Shown here: positions 1-11,482 of the stretch, piece by piece | Layout of the letters: every line of letters starts with the position of its first letter | How positions within the stretch are numbered: the first letter of the stretch is position 1 | NCBI GenBank assembly: GCA_018873245.2 | Contig: JAEMBT020000008.1 | Location: forward strand, 6,279,569-6,343,568 | Direction: 5' to 3' | DNA length: 64,000 nt | From: Archegozetes longisetosus | Lineage: Eukaryota > Arthropoda > Arachnida > Sarcoptiformes > Trhypochthoniidae | Translations under genes and position numbers: made by a program | The notes under the pieces: model-generated | What the model saw: the letters and a program-made list of their open reading frames with translations, nothing else | Told to the model about the DNA's origin: nothing | The model's database searches: none

Positions 1-249
1 TATTCACAGCTGTTTTAATATGACATTTGATAACATGTACTACATTTTGGGACTATGCTGAGTAGTTTATTTGGTGCTAACTGTTTTGGTTTGGGCCTCA
101 CTCATGTGAGATGTGAGCAAAACCAGATGAAAAATTTTCTAAGTACGAGAAAAGTTTGCTCGGAATTGACAAAAAAGTATATATATGTGGGCAGTGTGTG
201 AGTAGTACAATAGCACGATAGTAGTACTATGAAAACAGTGTGCAATAGA

Positions 250-330
250 GAGTCACTGGGGTGTAGTGGTCTGCGAGCCGAGATTTGGGGCGAAAGTTCC
301 AGATTCGAGTCTCGGTGTCGCCGCTGCACT
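250..330 (+). repeat. possible tRNA-derived SINE head
   Basis: An A-box-like stretch (257-270, tggggtgtagtggt) is followed about 30 bases later by a B-box-like stretch (301-313, agattcgagtctc), the spacing of an internal RNA polymerase III promoter. The putative T-arm does not pair well and no full cloverleaf forms, so this is not a working tRNA gene. A degenerate tRNA-derived SINE is the best reading. Small ORFs crossing it on the minus strand look like chance readings of the tRNA-like part. Confidence 0.35.
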
Positions 331-790
331 TTTTTGACTGGATTGGTTGTGTTGGCGACCATCCTTGTAGCAGTTGAGCTGCTGGCTCTGTGACAACGAG
401 TGACAACAAACGCATTCCTACATGGGAAGCACTCTGCCTACAGCTAGTAGTGTGGCCACGCATTTAAATGCTGGCTACTGAAAACTGTTCTACGGCGGTA
501 GTGTAAGCGTAGGCCACAAGGCCACAGTCACAACAGGCACATTGTGTACACTTGTGCAGACTCAAAAGTTCTATTTAACTTACTATTGAGACTAAACCAA
601 TGTTGGGCTGACTTGTTTAATCATAGAGGATGACATGAGATAAATTCGGTGCTTTCGGATTCAATAGTAAAATAATAAAAGTGAGCGAAAAGTGAGAAAT
701 AAAAGGCTGTAGCAGAACACTTTAGGAACAGTGGAAAACTTAAGGGGCTATGTGGGAAGTCTGTGGAATTGAAGCACTGTTCAAGTGAAA
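331..790. other. no gene seen
   Basis: No coding or RNA signal could be supported here. It may be the body of the SINE-like repeat to its left. Confidence 0.4.
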
Positions 791-794
791 AGCC

Positions 795-1520
795 TTCAGG
801 TTGAGCGCGTAGGTACCGCGTGTTGAATCTAATGTGCGGTTCGCTTGTTCAGTGCTTTAATTTTGAAGTGAAGGATTAGCATATGAGTGAAATAGAAGTC
901 TGTAACTAAAGAAAGACGGTGGAAGCGATGGGAAGAATTTTTGGTAGTATACGTAAGTATCGCGTGTTTTTGCGTGTTCTGATGTGTTGAAACTAAACAA
1001 GTTAGTGACAACGTTGCAGTCTGGAGGAGTAGAAAGTATCGTGTGTTCTGTCTTGGTGTTAATGAGACAGTGAATGTGGTGCAGAGCCTGAGGGAATGAA
1101 AGCATATTAGGTAGTAGCACATAGGTGTCGTGTGTGTAATCTAATATTTGATTTGTCCTTTCCATACAGATGGACATTCAAACCGAAGAAATTGAATGAC
1201 GGCGGAGTGAAAGTGAAGGACTGGCAGTGGCGAGAGTTAAGTTGGTTGGAACACATGTATGGCGTGTTTTGAATTGTTGGAACTAAAGAAAGTTTGTTTC
1301 AGATAGTAGCACATTGGCGCCGTGTGTGAAGCCTGCCTGATGTGCGATTCGTTACCTCTATACTGACTGGAGTGCGGAGTGAAGTGAATGATGGCGGGAG
1401 AGACTGTGGGTGTGGTGCAGAGCCTGAGGGAACGGAGACCATTTCAGATAGTAACACATAGGCGCCATGTGTGAAGCTTGTTATGCGATCCGTTTTCTCT
1501 ATACTGAAGGAAGCTCATTG
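795..1520. repeat. degenerate tandem repeat
   Basis: Two phrases recur. One is gtggtgcagagcctgaggga near 1077 and again near 1411, about 334 bases apart. The other is a variant of atagtagcacataggcgcc near 1110, 1301 and 1445, followed each time by a tgtgtgaa-like stretch. A weaker copy lies near 800-850. Base composition is richer in G than the neighbourhood. No coding potential was recognised, so this is probably an old satellite-like or transposon-derived array. Confidence 0.45.
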
Positions 1521-1715
1521 AAGAGATTGTAAGTAAAGGGTCTGAGTGCGATAGGTGCACAACTTATGCACCAAATTTGCTAAAATGTCTTCGGAATAAC
1601 ATATTCTGACTAAATGTTTAGTTTATTATAAACTTATAAATAGCACTGACTTGAAGGTGAAAACAATAAAACTTTGTTGTTGGTGGAATCTTAAGCTCGT
1701 CGTACCACAATTGGA

Positions 1716-2046
1716 TTACATGATGCCATCTCGTTCGCAATGTTGAACGTGAAGTGCGATATAAAAATAAGTTTTGTCCAACCACTTCATAATTATCTGA
1801 AATGAAAGCGAACTCAAATCAAATTTGAATAGTGATGAGTAGTGAGTACCAGTTCTTCTGTATTGACAGCAATCATGTTGAAAATCGCACTGCAAAGCGT
1901 GAGACTGTGCTATTGCTGCCAATTCGTTGTCCCACTCCAACAAAATCATGTCGGCTAAAGATGGAAAACCATTAGTTGTCTCATTTGCACTCACTATTGT
2001 ATTTCTCAACTTATTATGAACTGATATAATGGTCGCGATATCATAA
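1716..2046 (-). pseudogene. CAP/SCP (venom allergen 5-like) exon, partial
   Basis: The minus-strand translation resembles the start of a CAP domain: an HNKLR motif near the N-terminus, then LEWDNELAAIAQSHALQC followed by an HD pair, the usual pattern of insect and arachnid secreted CAP proteins. The reading frame enters through an AG acceptor (2047-2048), so this looks like an internal exon rather than a gene start. The later conserved blocks of the family (HYTQ, CHYSPAGN) are not seen downstream, and no signal peptide exon is visible. It is therefore a fragment, decayed or with its other exons lost. Family assignment is moderately sure, activity unlikely. Confidence 0.55.
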
Positions 2047-2341
2047 CTGCTCACTCCTCACTTCAAAGTTAAGCAAAAATTACAAATTTCTGTAATCCAA
2101 AGTCAAAATGAAGTTACAAAAGTGAAAAACACTTACTTTAATGACAGTACAGTTATCTTTTGGTGTTTTGCAAGCTGCATGATTGACATGATATTTTAGG
2201 TCATTTTTGTCAATTAAATGATTGATTGATTGTGATCACAAATGAAAAAATTAATTAGTAATAAATTAATAAAAAAAATAAAAAGAGTACACTTGTATTA
2301 AACTTATTTAGATAATTAGATTGAACAAGTAATGAAAATAA

Positions 2342-4435
2342 GTGCAGCACATGTTATGCCGCGCTCTCATTCGTGTTGAGATACTTTCTAACCAACATCT
2401 GGTTATGTTTGATGGATCACATTTACACCGGTCTGGGGTTTTACCCTTTGCTTTTTGTGCAGTTATGTCATTCTTTGGTGAGATTTGTCAAACTTTTGCT
2501 TTAGACGTGTTCTCTATACTCAATGTGCCGGTTCATAATATCCTTCAAAAGGTAATTAGTTTTTCTGTTTAATCTCAATTTCCTCTCATTAGTTGCGGGG
2601 ACCCTAAGAATAGCTCTTTTTGTTTGACTAACGAATGACTAACCGGCAAATAGCAAATTAACCTTCAATAACATGATGTGAAATCAATGTTTTTCTCTAA
2701 ACATCTAAACAACGAAATGTCAATGTTTTATACTCTGAATCATATTCAGAAGTCCTGTTTCTACTCAAGTTTACATATTTTCATCAAATTTCGGATAAAA
2801 CTCATTCTTTAATACATTAATCTTTTGATGAGTACCGAGATACGATTATGAGAAAATATTATCCGATTCGTGGTATAATGAAAAAACAATTGTCTCTAAA
2901 AAGGAGATAATTTAAAGTTAATTAGGAAAATGGCAAAGAGGAGGCATTCAATTGCTATTTGACAGCGAAGCACACGTTTGAATAGTTGATCACAACTCTT
3001 ACCAAAACTATATTTCAATTAAACGATTAGGAATTGACTCACGTTTGCATTTAGCTAATTAGCATTAAATTAAGCTGTTTTCACATTTCATGTAAATGTC
3101 ATATAATTCGATACAATATTTGCTAAAGCAATAAATTTACATTTGATACAGAAAAAAAAATGATTACTGCACTTCAGTAGCGTTAATTACTATCTTTTTG
3201 AAGGGTCGACTACGACCAGGAAGAATGCTTCTGATAGACACAAAAAAAGTATTTGCTCGCTATAAAGAGGTTAAGTTGATTATTGCTCGAAAGCGTCCTC
3301 TGGACAATTGGCTCAAAAAATTGTTTACAATCAAAGATTTAAGAAACCCTCACTCGAGTGGTTATGTTGACCGGCCCTTCAAGTGGAAAGCCGTTCTTCT
3401 TGAAGGAACAAGTGAAGAAGATGTGAGTGGTAGAGCTAAAGTTTTAGAAGATAGAAGACTGTCTCTATTTTCATATACCACTGAAACTATTAATTTTTTG
3501 TTTTACCAATGATTAAAACAGAGTTAGTCCTAATTTTACAACTTTTCTATTATCAAACATGAGTTTTAGGTAAAATTAATGGCCATTATTTTGATAGGAA
3601 AGAGGCCTTGGGATCGATGGGCAACGACGCACCACTCGCTTGTCTGTCATTATGTCAGCCTTTGATATATGACTACTTCAAGCAGTTGTTTGCTCAGGTC
3701 ACTAATCCACCAATCGATCCATTCCGTGAAAGGGTTGTGATGTCTCTGACATATCCAGTTGGGCCTGAAGCCAACATTTTAGAATCATCTGCTGAACAGT
3801 GCAGACGTCTTTGACTCGAACAGCCCATACTCTCTATCAATGACTTGCAAGTTATTAAGGAAACTAATTATAAGGAATGAAAAACGAAAGTTATCGATTG
3901 TGTGTTTCCAGTCAAAGAAGGAAAGTGTGAACTTCTTAAAGCACTCGATCGTATTTGTGACGAAGCGTGTGAGGCAGCAAAGAGTGGTTACACTCTCGTT
4001 GTGTTGAGTGATCGTAAGGCTGGTCCCAAGTTTATTCCTGTCAAGTATTAATCTGTTCATTCAATTCAAAATCAATAGTTAGGGCTGTCATAATACATTT
4101 GAAAATAATTTAGAACAATTATAATCATTAACTTTGGAAAAATCTTATCAAAATTGAGAAAAATTAAAATTAAAAATCTAGAATTTATTCAAGTTCTAAC
4201 TGTTTTTTGGACACTCGATTTGAATTTGAAATTAGATTGTCGTCAACCCTATTAATAGTTAGAGTATTGAAAAGTTTTGTGTGTTTACAGTTCACTATTA
4301 GCTTTAGGGGCGACTCATCACTTCCTAATCAATGCTCGACAACGAATGAAAGTCGGCATCATTTTAGAAACAGGTGAAGCCCGAGAAGTGCATCACATGT
4401 GTGTACTTCTTGGTTATGGCGCTGATGCCATCTGA
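2342..4435 (+). pseudogene. glutamate synthase (GOGAT) pseudogene fragment
   Basis: Consecutive pieces match the end of the amidotransferase region and the central domain of eukaryotic NADH glutamate synthase, which makes two glutamates from glutamine and 2-oxoglutarate. Exon pieces: one ending at 2551 (VPVHNILQK; its 5' part is unrecognisable), 3204-3522 (GRLRPGRMLLIDTK, then RRLSLFSYTTET), 3598-4044 ([26 protein letters not shown]) and 4291-4435 (SLLALGATHHFLINARQRMK). GT-AG introns fit at 2552-3203, 3523-3597 and 4045-4290. Decay: a frame break in a T run near 3495, in-frame TGA at 3812-3814, another TGA near 3878 where the family has Trp, and a stop after GYGADAI. The rest of this roughly 2,000-residue enzyme is absent, so it is a dead partial copy. 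Confidence 0.8.
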
Positions 4436-4844
4436 AGGAAGCGATCTGTTTCCTCAATATTGGCGAAACTCGGAGTAGAGGTCTCAGGTAAGCAGAAGTC
4501 AACAGTTTGAGATGGTCTGTTGAGAGAATGATCAGAACTGGTGTCAATCAGGAGAGCAAGACTGGCTTTCTCAACTTTTGTAACTTAAACATGAAAAGTT
4601 GGAGAGAAAGCGAATGTAAAGTGTGAACTGAAAATTAGGAGTAGGTTCCCAAAATTTCGAAGGCTTTAGTATTGAAGGATAAGTGCAAAAGCTGAGGTCA
4701 GCGTGGAAGATCGAATGAAAGGTTGATTCAATGGAGATCTTTCAAAATGAACACAGCCAGTAACTCTGACGTTAGACACAGAGATAAGATAATTTTCTTT
4801 GTTTGAGTGCGATAAAAATTTTCGTTTCCATGAGACTCGAGAAA

Positions 4845-7800
4845 ATGAAGAAAGTCATTTTTGTTTTAAAGATTACATTGATTTTACATCAAGTTTTTGG
4901 TGTGAAAGTCGACGAAATCAACAAATACGAAATTTTCAAACAGTTGAAATTGAATCAAGATTTCGTCGAAAAAATAAAACTTTTTTATGTTTTTGAAAAT
5001 GATTATATTTCTTTGAATCTTTCTAAGAATAAACACAGCCTGCAAGATTGGTCGGATAAAATCAATTTAATCATTGTCACAAATGACAACGAAACTAATG
5101 TTTTTGGTCGTAATAGTTTTGGAGTTTTAGGTTTTGGTCATGAGAATGAAGTGAAAAATTTGACTCTAAACGAAAACTTGAGCAACAAAACAATCGTTGA
5201 TTTCAAGAATGGTTTTTATCATGTAATTGCGCGCACTTTTGACGGAAAAGTTTATTGTTGGGGTTGGAATGAGTACGGAGTGTTAGGGAATGGAACAAAT
5301 GATGACGAGAAACATAAACCAGAATTGAATCAATATTTGAGTGATAAAAATATTGTTGATATTTGTTGTGGTTTTGCGCATTCACTTGCTTTGACAATTG
5401 ACGGTCAAGTTTATGCGTGGGGTTGGAATATTAAAGGACAGATTGGGAATGGAAGTAGTGGAGATGATAAATTTGTGTCGATTCCATATCATGTGAATGA
5501 ATTCAATGGAGATAAAGTTAAAGCGATTTCATGTGGTTATTGGCATTCAATGGCTTAACAGAGAATGGAAATGTTTTCAGTTGGGGTTGGAATTATTTTG
5601 GACAACTGGGTTTCAAAAAGTTGACAAAAGATGATACAATAAATGCACCGAAACTTATCGAAATTAATGAAGCTTTTGAGAAAATAAGTTGTGGTCGATA
5701 TCATAGTCTATTGTTATCACGTGATGGCGATATTCATGTGTTCGGTAGTAATAAATACGAACAACTCGGAGATGAAACAGTCAAAGAGCAAAGTGAAACT
5801 CCCTTGAAATTGAAGAGTCAAAACAAATTCATCGACATCGCATCACATTGGAATTACTGGCTTTCAATGGCATTGTCAAAAGAAGGAAAGATTTTCATTT
5901 GGGGTCAATGTGGAAAAGTGATGACAACTCCCACTGAGACACAATTCAAGAGTTTCGACGATGCTTTTGCTTATTATTTTCAAATCACATACCAAACAAT
6001 CGATGTTGAGATGAGACCTGAAATGAATACCTCAAATTATATTCCATACACACAAAATCAGACAGATTTTAACACAAGTAATCTAAATGAAAGTAATGAA
6101 AACACTAAAGTTGAATTTTCAACAAATAATTCCAATAGAAATGATTCAAATGAAAGCAAAGTCGATAATAGTTTGACAAATAACAATAATACCGCAAATT
6201 CCGTTCCACCCCGACTGAATCAGACAGATTTTAATACAAGCAATTCGAATGAAATCATCAACAAAAGCAGTCTAATTGAAAGTAATGAAAACACATCTGT
6301 TGAAAGTTCAACTTTAAAGACAGATTCTAGTGAAAATAATTCGAATGAGAGCAAAGTAGAAAATGGTTTGACAAATAATGGCAATAATACCGAAAATCCC
6401 GTTCCATACCTACCCGATACTGAGAAAAACGTCAGACAATATGCTTATTGGTTTTTACTTTTAGTTATTTTGATTTTGGCATTTGTGTTATGCGTTTGCT
6501 TTAAAAACTATTTTTTAAGCATCAAAAGTTTCATTCATAACCATTCGAATTCGACACATAATAATCCAACTGAAATAGAACTTTTGTTGAATTCTTGTGC
6601 AATAAAAGTAGATCATATCGGCGAATACGAAATCCTCAAGCATTTCAAGACAAACAGTGATATCATTGAAAATATTAAACTTTTTTATATTTTTAAATAT
6701 GATTCTTCTCATGGAACAGAATTTATAGAAAGTAGCAACGTTTTTGCCGTTACAAATAAAGATCAAATTTTTGCTTTGGGTCAAAACGATTGTGGAGTTT
6801 TAGGTTTTGGTCATTCGAGTCAAGTAAAACAGCCGACTCTCAATCAACACTTGAGTAATAAACAAATCATTGATTTCAAGAATAGTTGCTATCATACAAT
6901 TGCGCGCACCAATGATGGAAGAGTTTATTGTTGGGGTTCGAATGGATGGGGAATATTAGGCAATGGAACAAATGATGACGAGAAACATAAACCAGAATTG
7001 AATCAACACTTGAGTGATAAAACTATTATTGATATTTGCTGTGGTTGGAGGCATTTACTTGTTTTGACAAACAATGGTCAAGTTTATGGATGGGGTTATA
7101 ATGAGTGTGGACAGCTTGGCAATAGATCTTATGATAATATATCGATTCCATGTCATGTCAGTGGATTCAATGGAGAGAAAGTTAAAGCGGTTACATGTGG
7201 TTGGAATCATTCAATGGCTTTAACAGAGAAAGGAAATGTTTTCAGTTGGGGTTTGAATGATTGTGGACAACTGGGTTTCAAAAAGTTGACAAAAGATGAC
7301 TCAATAAATGCACCGAAACTTATCGAAATTAATGAAGCTTTTGAGAAAATAAGTTGTGGTCGATATCATAGTTTATTGTTATCGCGTGATGGCGATATTT
7401 ATGTGTTCGGTGGTAATTATGATGGACAACTCGGAGATGAAACAATCGAAGAGAAAAGTGAAATTCCGTTGAAATTGAAGAGTAAAAGCAAATTCATCAA
7501 CATCGCGACACATTGGCATTATAGCATTTCAATGGCATTGTCAAAAGAAGGAATCATTTTCATTTGGGGTCAATGTGGAGAAGAAGTGATAAAAACTCCG
7601 ATTGAGACCCAATTCAAATCATTTAATGATGTTTTTGCAAATTATTTTCAAGTAACCTATAAAACTTTTTATAGACTAGATGGATGTCTCGAAAGCTTAT
7701 TTTCATTGAAAAACAAGAAATATGAACAGAACTTTGTAGAAAAGAGATTCATTGATTCAGGTAATTTTGGCTCTGTTTGTGAAGCTTTAGATAAAAATTC

Positions 7801-8787
7801 AAATCTGATTTTCGCTATAAAGAAAATAAAGTTCAGAGAAGATCAAAAAGAAAAAGTTTGTAGAGAAACAAAAATTATTGCAAAGATTGACAGTAAATAT
7901 GTTGTCGAATGTTATGATTTTTGGATTGAAGAAAATCACGAGAATGCAAGTAACTCGAGTGGTTCACAAAAATTCCTTTCATTGTATATTCAAATGGAGT
8001 TATGCTCGAAATCATTAAAAGAAGTCATCCAAATTATTAATGAAGTCAATCAAAATCTAACAGAAACAGCACTTCGTTATTTTATTGCGAGTGAACTGTT
8101 TATCGAGATTTTAAAAGCTGTTCATTTTCTACATAAACAAAATCCTCCCATAATTCACAGAGATTTGAAACCAACAAACATTCTAATAACTAATGGAGAC
8201 AATGGAAGATTTGTAAAACTGACTGATTTTGGATTAGCAGTTATTCACGAGTTTGCCAGTCAATCGCATACTAAAGGAGCTGGGACTCCTAAGTATTGGG
8301 CACCTGAAGTTTGGATAAACAACAGTACAGAAAAGAACAAATATGACATGAAAGCAGATGTTTTTAGCTTAGGAGTTATTGCTCAGGAACTGTTTCAAAT
8401 TGACATCAACTGGTATTTCAAAATATATTTTATCGAAACAATTTGAATTTTGCAAAATTTAATAAATTTTCCCCTATTAATAGGTTTTCGATATCTGACA
8501 TAAATTCTGCTTTAAGAGAACAATACAAAAATATGTTTCAATTAATCAATAAAATGATATTGATGCAGAAAAATTTGAGACCAGACTGCAACGATATTTT
8601 GAAAACTAGGAACTCATGGGCATTAGATTTACAGCAATTGAAAAAATTAGCACAAATTCAATTGAGTGAACTCAAACCTACAGATAAGAGGTTTCACTCG
8701 ACATTCATTCAAGTTAAACTTAAAAATGAACCAATAATTTCAAGAAAGAAAAATAGTTTTCAGAAAATTACTACTCTTTTTAAATGA
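4845..8787 (+). CDS. double-RCC1 transmembrane receptor-like kinase
   Basis: Domains in order: signal peptide from the Met at 4845 (upstream in-frame starts at 4803 and 4830 are possible); first RCC1-like propeller, about six WG/FG...G(Q/V)LG blades (5098-5960); Asn/Ser-rich stalk with many N-x-S/T sites and an internal repeat (6045-6410); hydrophobic helix (6440-6502); second, paralogous propeller (6600-7640); protein kinase (7740-8680). The kinase shows a glycine loop lacking its first Gly, AIKK lysine near 7819, HRDLKPTN (8156), DFG (8225), APE (8300) and the RPD of subdomain XI. The IQMELC motif and the insert before it recall eIF2alpha kinases such as PERK. A phase-2 intron (8413-8483) rejoins the C-terminus. 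One base is missing near 5553 compared with the same site in the second propeller (7218-7226): either a sequencing error or a disabling mutation. Substrate and ligand are unknown. Confidence 0.8.
8413..8483 (+). other. 71-bp intron in the kinase exon
   Basis: The sequence starts gtattt and ends attaatag. Removing it joins INW to FSISDINSALRE and restores subdomains X-XI of the kinase, in agreement with the change of frame between the two open stretches. Without splicing the protein would stop at 8446. Confidence 0.75.
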
Positions 8788-8854
8788 CATTATTTCAGTA
8801 CAATTGTGTTTTATATTTCTCAAGCTATAATTCATTAGATTTTTGTGGAGAAAT

Positions 8855-8871
8855 AATAAAATTTTAATAAA
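8855..8871 (+). promoter_or_regulatory. poly(A) signals of the kinase gene
   Basis: Two overlapping AATAAA-type hexamers lie 70-85 bases after the stop codon at 8785-8787, a plausible 3' end for the kinase transcript. Confidence 0.45.
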
Positions 8872-9028
8872 ACCTTGAATTCTAATTCTTTATATTTCGT
8901 ATTAATGACTATTAGTTTTATCGAAATTTTCAAAAAATTAAATTAAGACTTGGTCAAAAACCTTGGGGTTCGAATTCTAGCGGAAAATTAGGAAATTAGG
9001 GAAAATTTTGCATATTTGCAATTTTGCG

Positions 9029-9077
9029 ATTTTACATCAAGTTTTAGTGTGAAAGTCGACGAAATCAACACATACGA
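9029..9077 (+). pseudogene. fragment of a second RCC1-kinase copy
   Basis: This stretch nearly duplicates 4880-4928, the part of the kinase gene that encodes the end of the signal peptide and the start of the mature protein, including gtgaaagtcgacgaaatcaa. Similarity stops abruptly on both sides. It suggests that a second tandem copy once lay downstream and was lost, about 120 bases before the palindrome begins. Confidence 0.6.
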
Positions 9078-9454
9078 TTTCAGACGACTTTTCCCTCAAA
9101 ATAAGTCTATGAAAAATTCGAAACTTATAATTGCAATGATATGGCATATGTTCTTTCACTACTTTGTGTCACTCTAGGGATAGAAACCTGTTCTCTACCT
9201 GTTCACTAATCACTCGGAAGTGGTGAGTAATTCAATCTATTAAAACTAAATAATTCAGAGTTTATTAGATTACTACTAAAATACAATCATAAAATATATG
9301 AACAATAAATTTCATATATTGTGAAAATATTAATTGATAGCATTCTTGGAAATAACTAATTTCTAGTAGTTATCTATAGTTTAAATCTTCGAAAAAAAAC
9401 TATTCGGAGCAATGTCTTACATTATAATCACATTCACGGCAATCGCTACTATTT

Positions 9455-9730
9455 ATGATACGATTTAATATGTTTGATATCTTTTATTACAAATTTGTTA
9501 GTAGTTCAATCGTTAAGCTTTTCGCAGTTTCGATCGAATACTTGCGTTGTATTTTATATTATCCTTTAGAGCTATTCGTAATTCCGTGGAATAAATATTC
9601 AGCAGATGTTAACATTTATATGAAAACTTTCTTCACTTTTCCAAATATCATTATCATTGATAGTGTTCACTATATTTCGCTGGTATTATGCGATCTCTGT
9701 TGTCGTTTGGCTATTGATTTCATTACTTAA
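9455..9730 (+). CDS. hypothetical small hydrophobic protein
   Basis: A 91-codon ORF with ATG start, rich in Ile, Phe and Tyr, with several hydrophobic stretches. No family recognised, no clear promoter. It could be chance in AT-rich DNA. An identical copy lies in the other arm (39,882-40,157). Confidence 0.2.
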   Translation: MIRFNMFDIFYYKFVSSSIVKLFAVSIEYLRCILYYPLELFVIPWNKYSADVNIYMKTFFTFPNIIIIDSVHYISLVLCDLCCRLAIDFIT

Positions 9731-10734
9731 TATAAGTCGAAATTTGGTCATCCAATAATAATAGTTTGAAACAAGACATGATCGCATTAGCAGTTAAGAA
9801 TTCGATGCCTTCTAAGTATGCAATTTTAATGAAAAATCTGATATCAATATCGATGTTAGTCCTATTGAGTGTTATGCTTCTTATATGCTGTTGGTTTTGA
9901 TGTTTAAATCCGCATATGATGTAACAGTGATGTAAGTGTTTTACAAGTAATTTGTGACAAGAAATTGTCTAACTCTGTCTCGGAGGAACCAATGTAAATA
10001 TGAACCTAATCAAAAAAGTTATACAGTTCCTTCAAATAGTTTTGAAACCATCCTGTAGTATACTATTATTCTTTAAAGACTTCACAAATTTAACTTAATA
10101 TTAAAGTTTAATAAAGGATCGGAACTCAATTATCCATGAGTTCAATTAATGGATAATTTCTATTTCGTAGCAAATTAATGGTTCAAAAGGTGTACTTTAA
10201 TTTGCATAAATTTGATTTCAAACACGCTATTGAATCAGTGGAAATGATTGTGTTGATATCGGGGTGACCAGGCATCCAGGAATGGACAGGACAGTCAAGG
10301 AATAGAAACCTCTGTCTTGTGTCCAGGGTGATATAGTTCCTTGACATTGAGATGTCCAGGAATGAATTTTTTCAAAATAGAATGAAATATTTTGTGTCTC
10401 TATGTGCTTTGCTTTATAGGCAGAAGATGTAATTAAATATGTAATAATAGGCAATTAGGTATAAGTAATAAATCAGTTCATTAGTGTTATTGTAGTGAAT
10501 CCATCCCCTTTGAATAATTATTGAAAACTAATAAGCAGTAAAACAATAAATCGTTTATAATTAAAAAAGATACACGTTCCGTGGAATTTTCAACAGCTTT
10601 AAGAGAAAATTTCAGCCTTACTCTAAGGCTGAAGCTTGCTCTAAAGTCAATTTTTCAATGATATTGAGCCTAGCTGCAGTTCATTGTTCAAACTTGCCGC
10701 CAACTGATACATGAGACTTATTGTTAATAAAAGA

Positions 10735-10770
10735 CTATATAGGGGTGTGATTCGAGTCAGTGCTCAGTAC
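10735..10770 (+). promoter_or_regulatory. possible TATA/initiator promoter
   Basis: A ctatatag box is followed by two TCAGT initiator-like motifs, the second with its A about 30 bases downstream of the TATA, the usual arthropod spacing. The 64-codon ORF at 10,920 starts about 150 bases later. Confidence 0.3.
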
Positions 10771-10919
10771 TAATTCAATGCGAGCACATGTCCTGAAAAT
10801 GCCCTATTTTTATAAGTAATTGAAGGTTAAAACAAATAGTTAAGTAAATCTAAATTAGTAAAGATCAATTTTGACGACAAATCAATCATAAATAATTGAG
10901 TAAAAGTGAAAACGGCTCA

Positions 10920-11111
10920 ATGTTTAAGGAATTTAAAGTTTTCGCAACTCAAAGCCTGAAGCTAATTAAAGATACTAAATCTAATGATAAATATTCAAAA
11001 ATTGATTCAAGTTTCTTCAATTATTTCATTTTTGTCATAATTTCTCATTCAAAAGCATTAATTGTAGTTTTGATTAAGGAAATTACTGCTATTTCCGAAA
11101 TAACACTTTAA
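10920..11111 (+). CDS. hypothetical small protein
   Basis: An ORF of 63 residues from ATG at 10,920, with a lysine-rich N-terminal half and a hydrophobic segment (NYFIFVIISH) in the middle. No family recognised. A TATA/initiator-like pair upstream is the only support. Mirror copy at 38,501-38,692. Confidence 0.25.
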   Translation: MFKEFKVFATQSLKLIKDTKSNDKYSKIDSSFFNYFIFVIISHSKALIVVLIKEITAISEITL

Positions 11112-11482
11112 TTTTTGAAACTTTCTCTAAGGTATTTAACTAGGTACCCCCTTACACTTTCAAAGTCCAGAAAACGGTTCAGTAAAATCTGATCACACTG
11201 GTTGATATTAAGTTTTCCTCAACTTTATTTTTGATTATTCGCCCTTTTATTGATAGATTAATCAGAAGCTTGAACTTAAATACGCTTTAAGTTCAAACTT
11301 TTAGAAAATTTTTGAATTAGTCGAAACCTGACGTGACGCATAAATTGTAAGTAGAGATGGAATTTTTGAGTTAAATTTAGTCTGCAATAATGATCTATTG
11401 GGGGCAAATTGTAATGTAGAAATAAATTAAATTCAGGTTAATTAAAAATATAAACAATACATTCTATAATTTATATTATGAT

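Noticed and set aside
102-463. Two minus-strand ORFs of 78 and 86 codons
   Set aside because: They read through the tRNA-like repeat and have no protein family support. Such readings (for example RRPLHPSD-like) are common by-products of tRNA-derived repeats.
3812-3880. TGA read as tryptophan (alternative genetic code)
   Set aside because: One TGA falls where Trp is expected, but TGG is used normally in the same gene (NWLKK, FKWKAV), a third stop does not fit Trp, and nearby genes use TGA as a terminator. Plain pseudogene decay is simpler.
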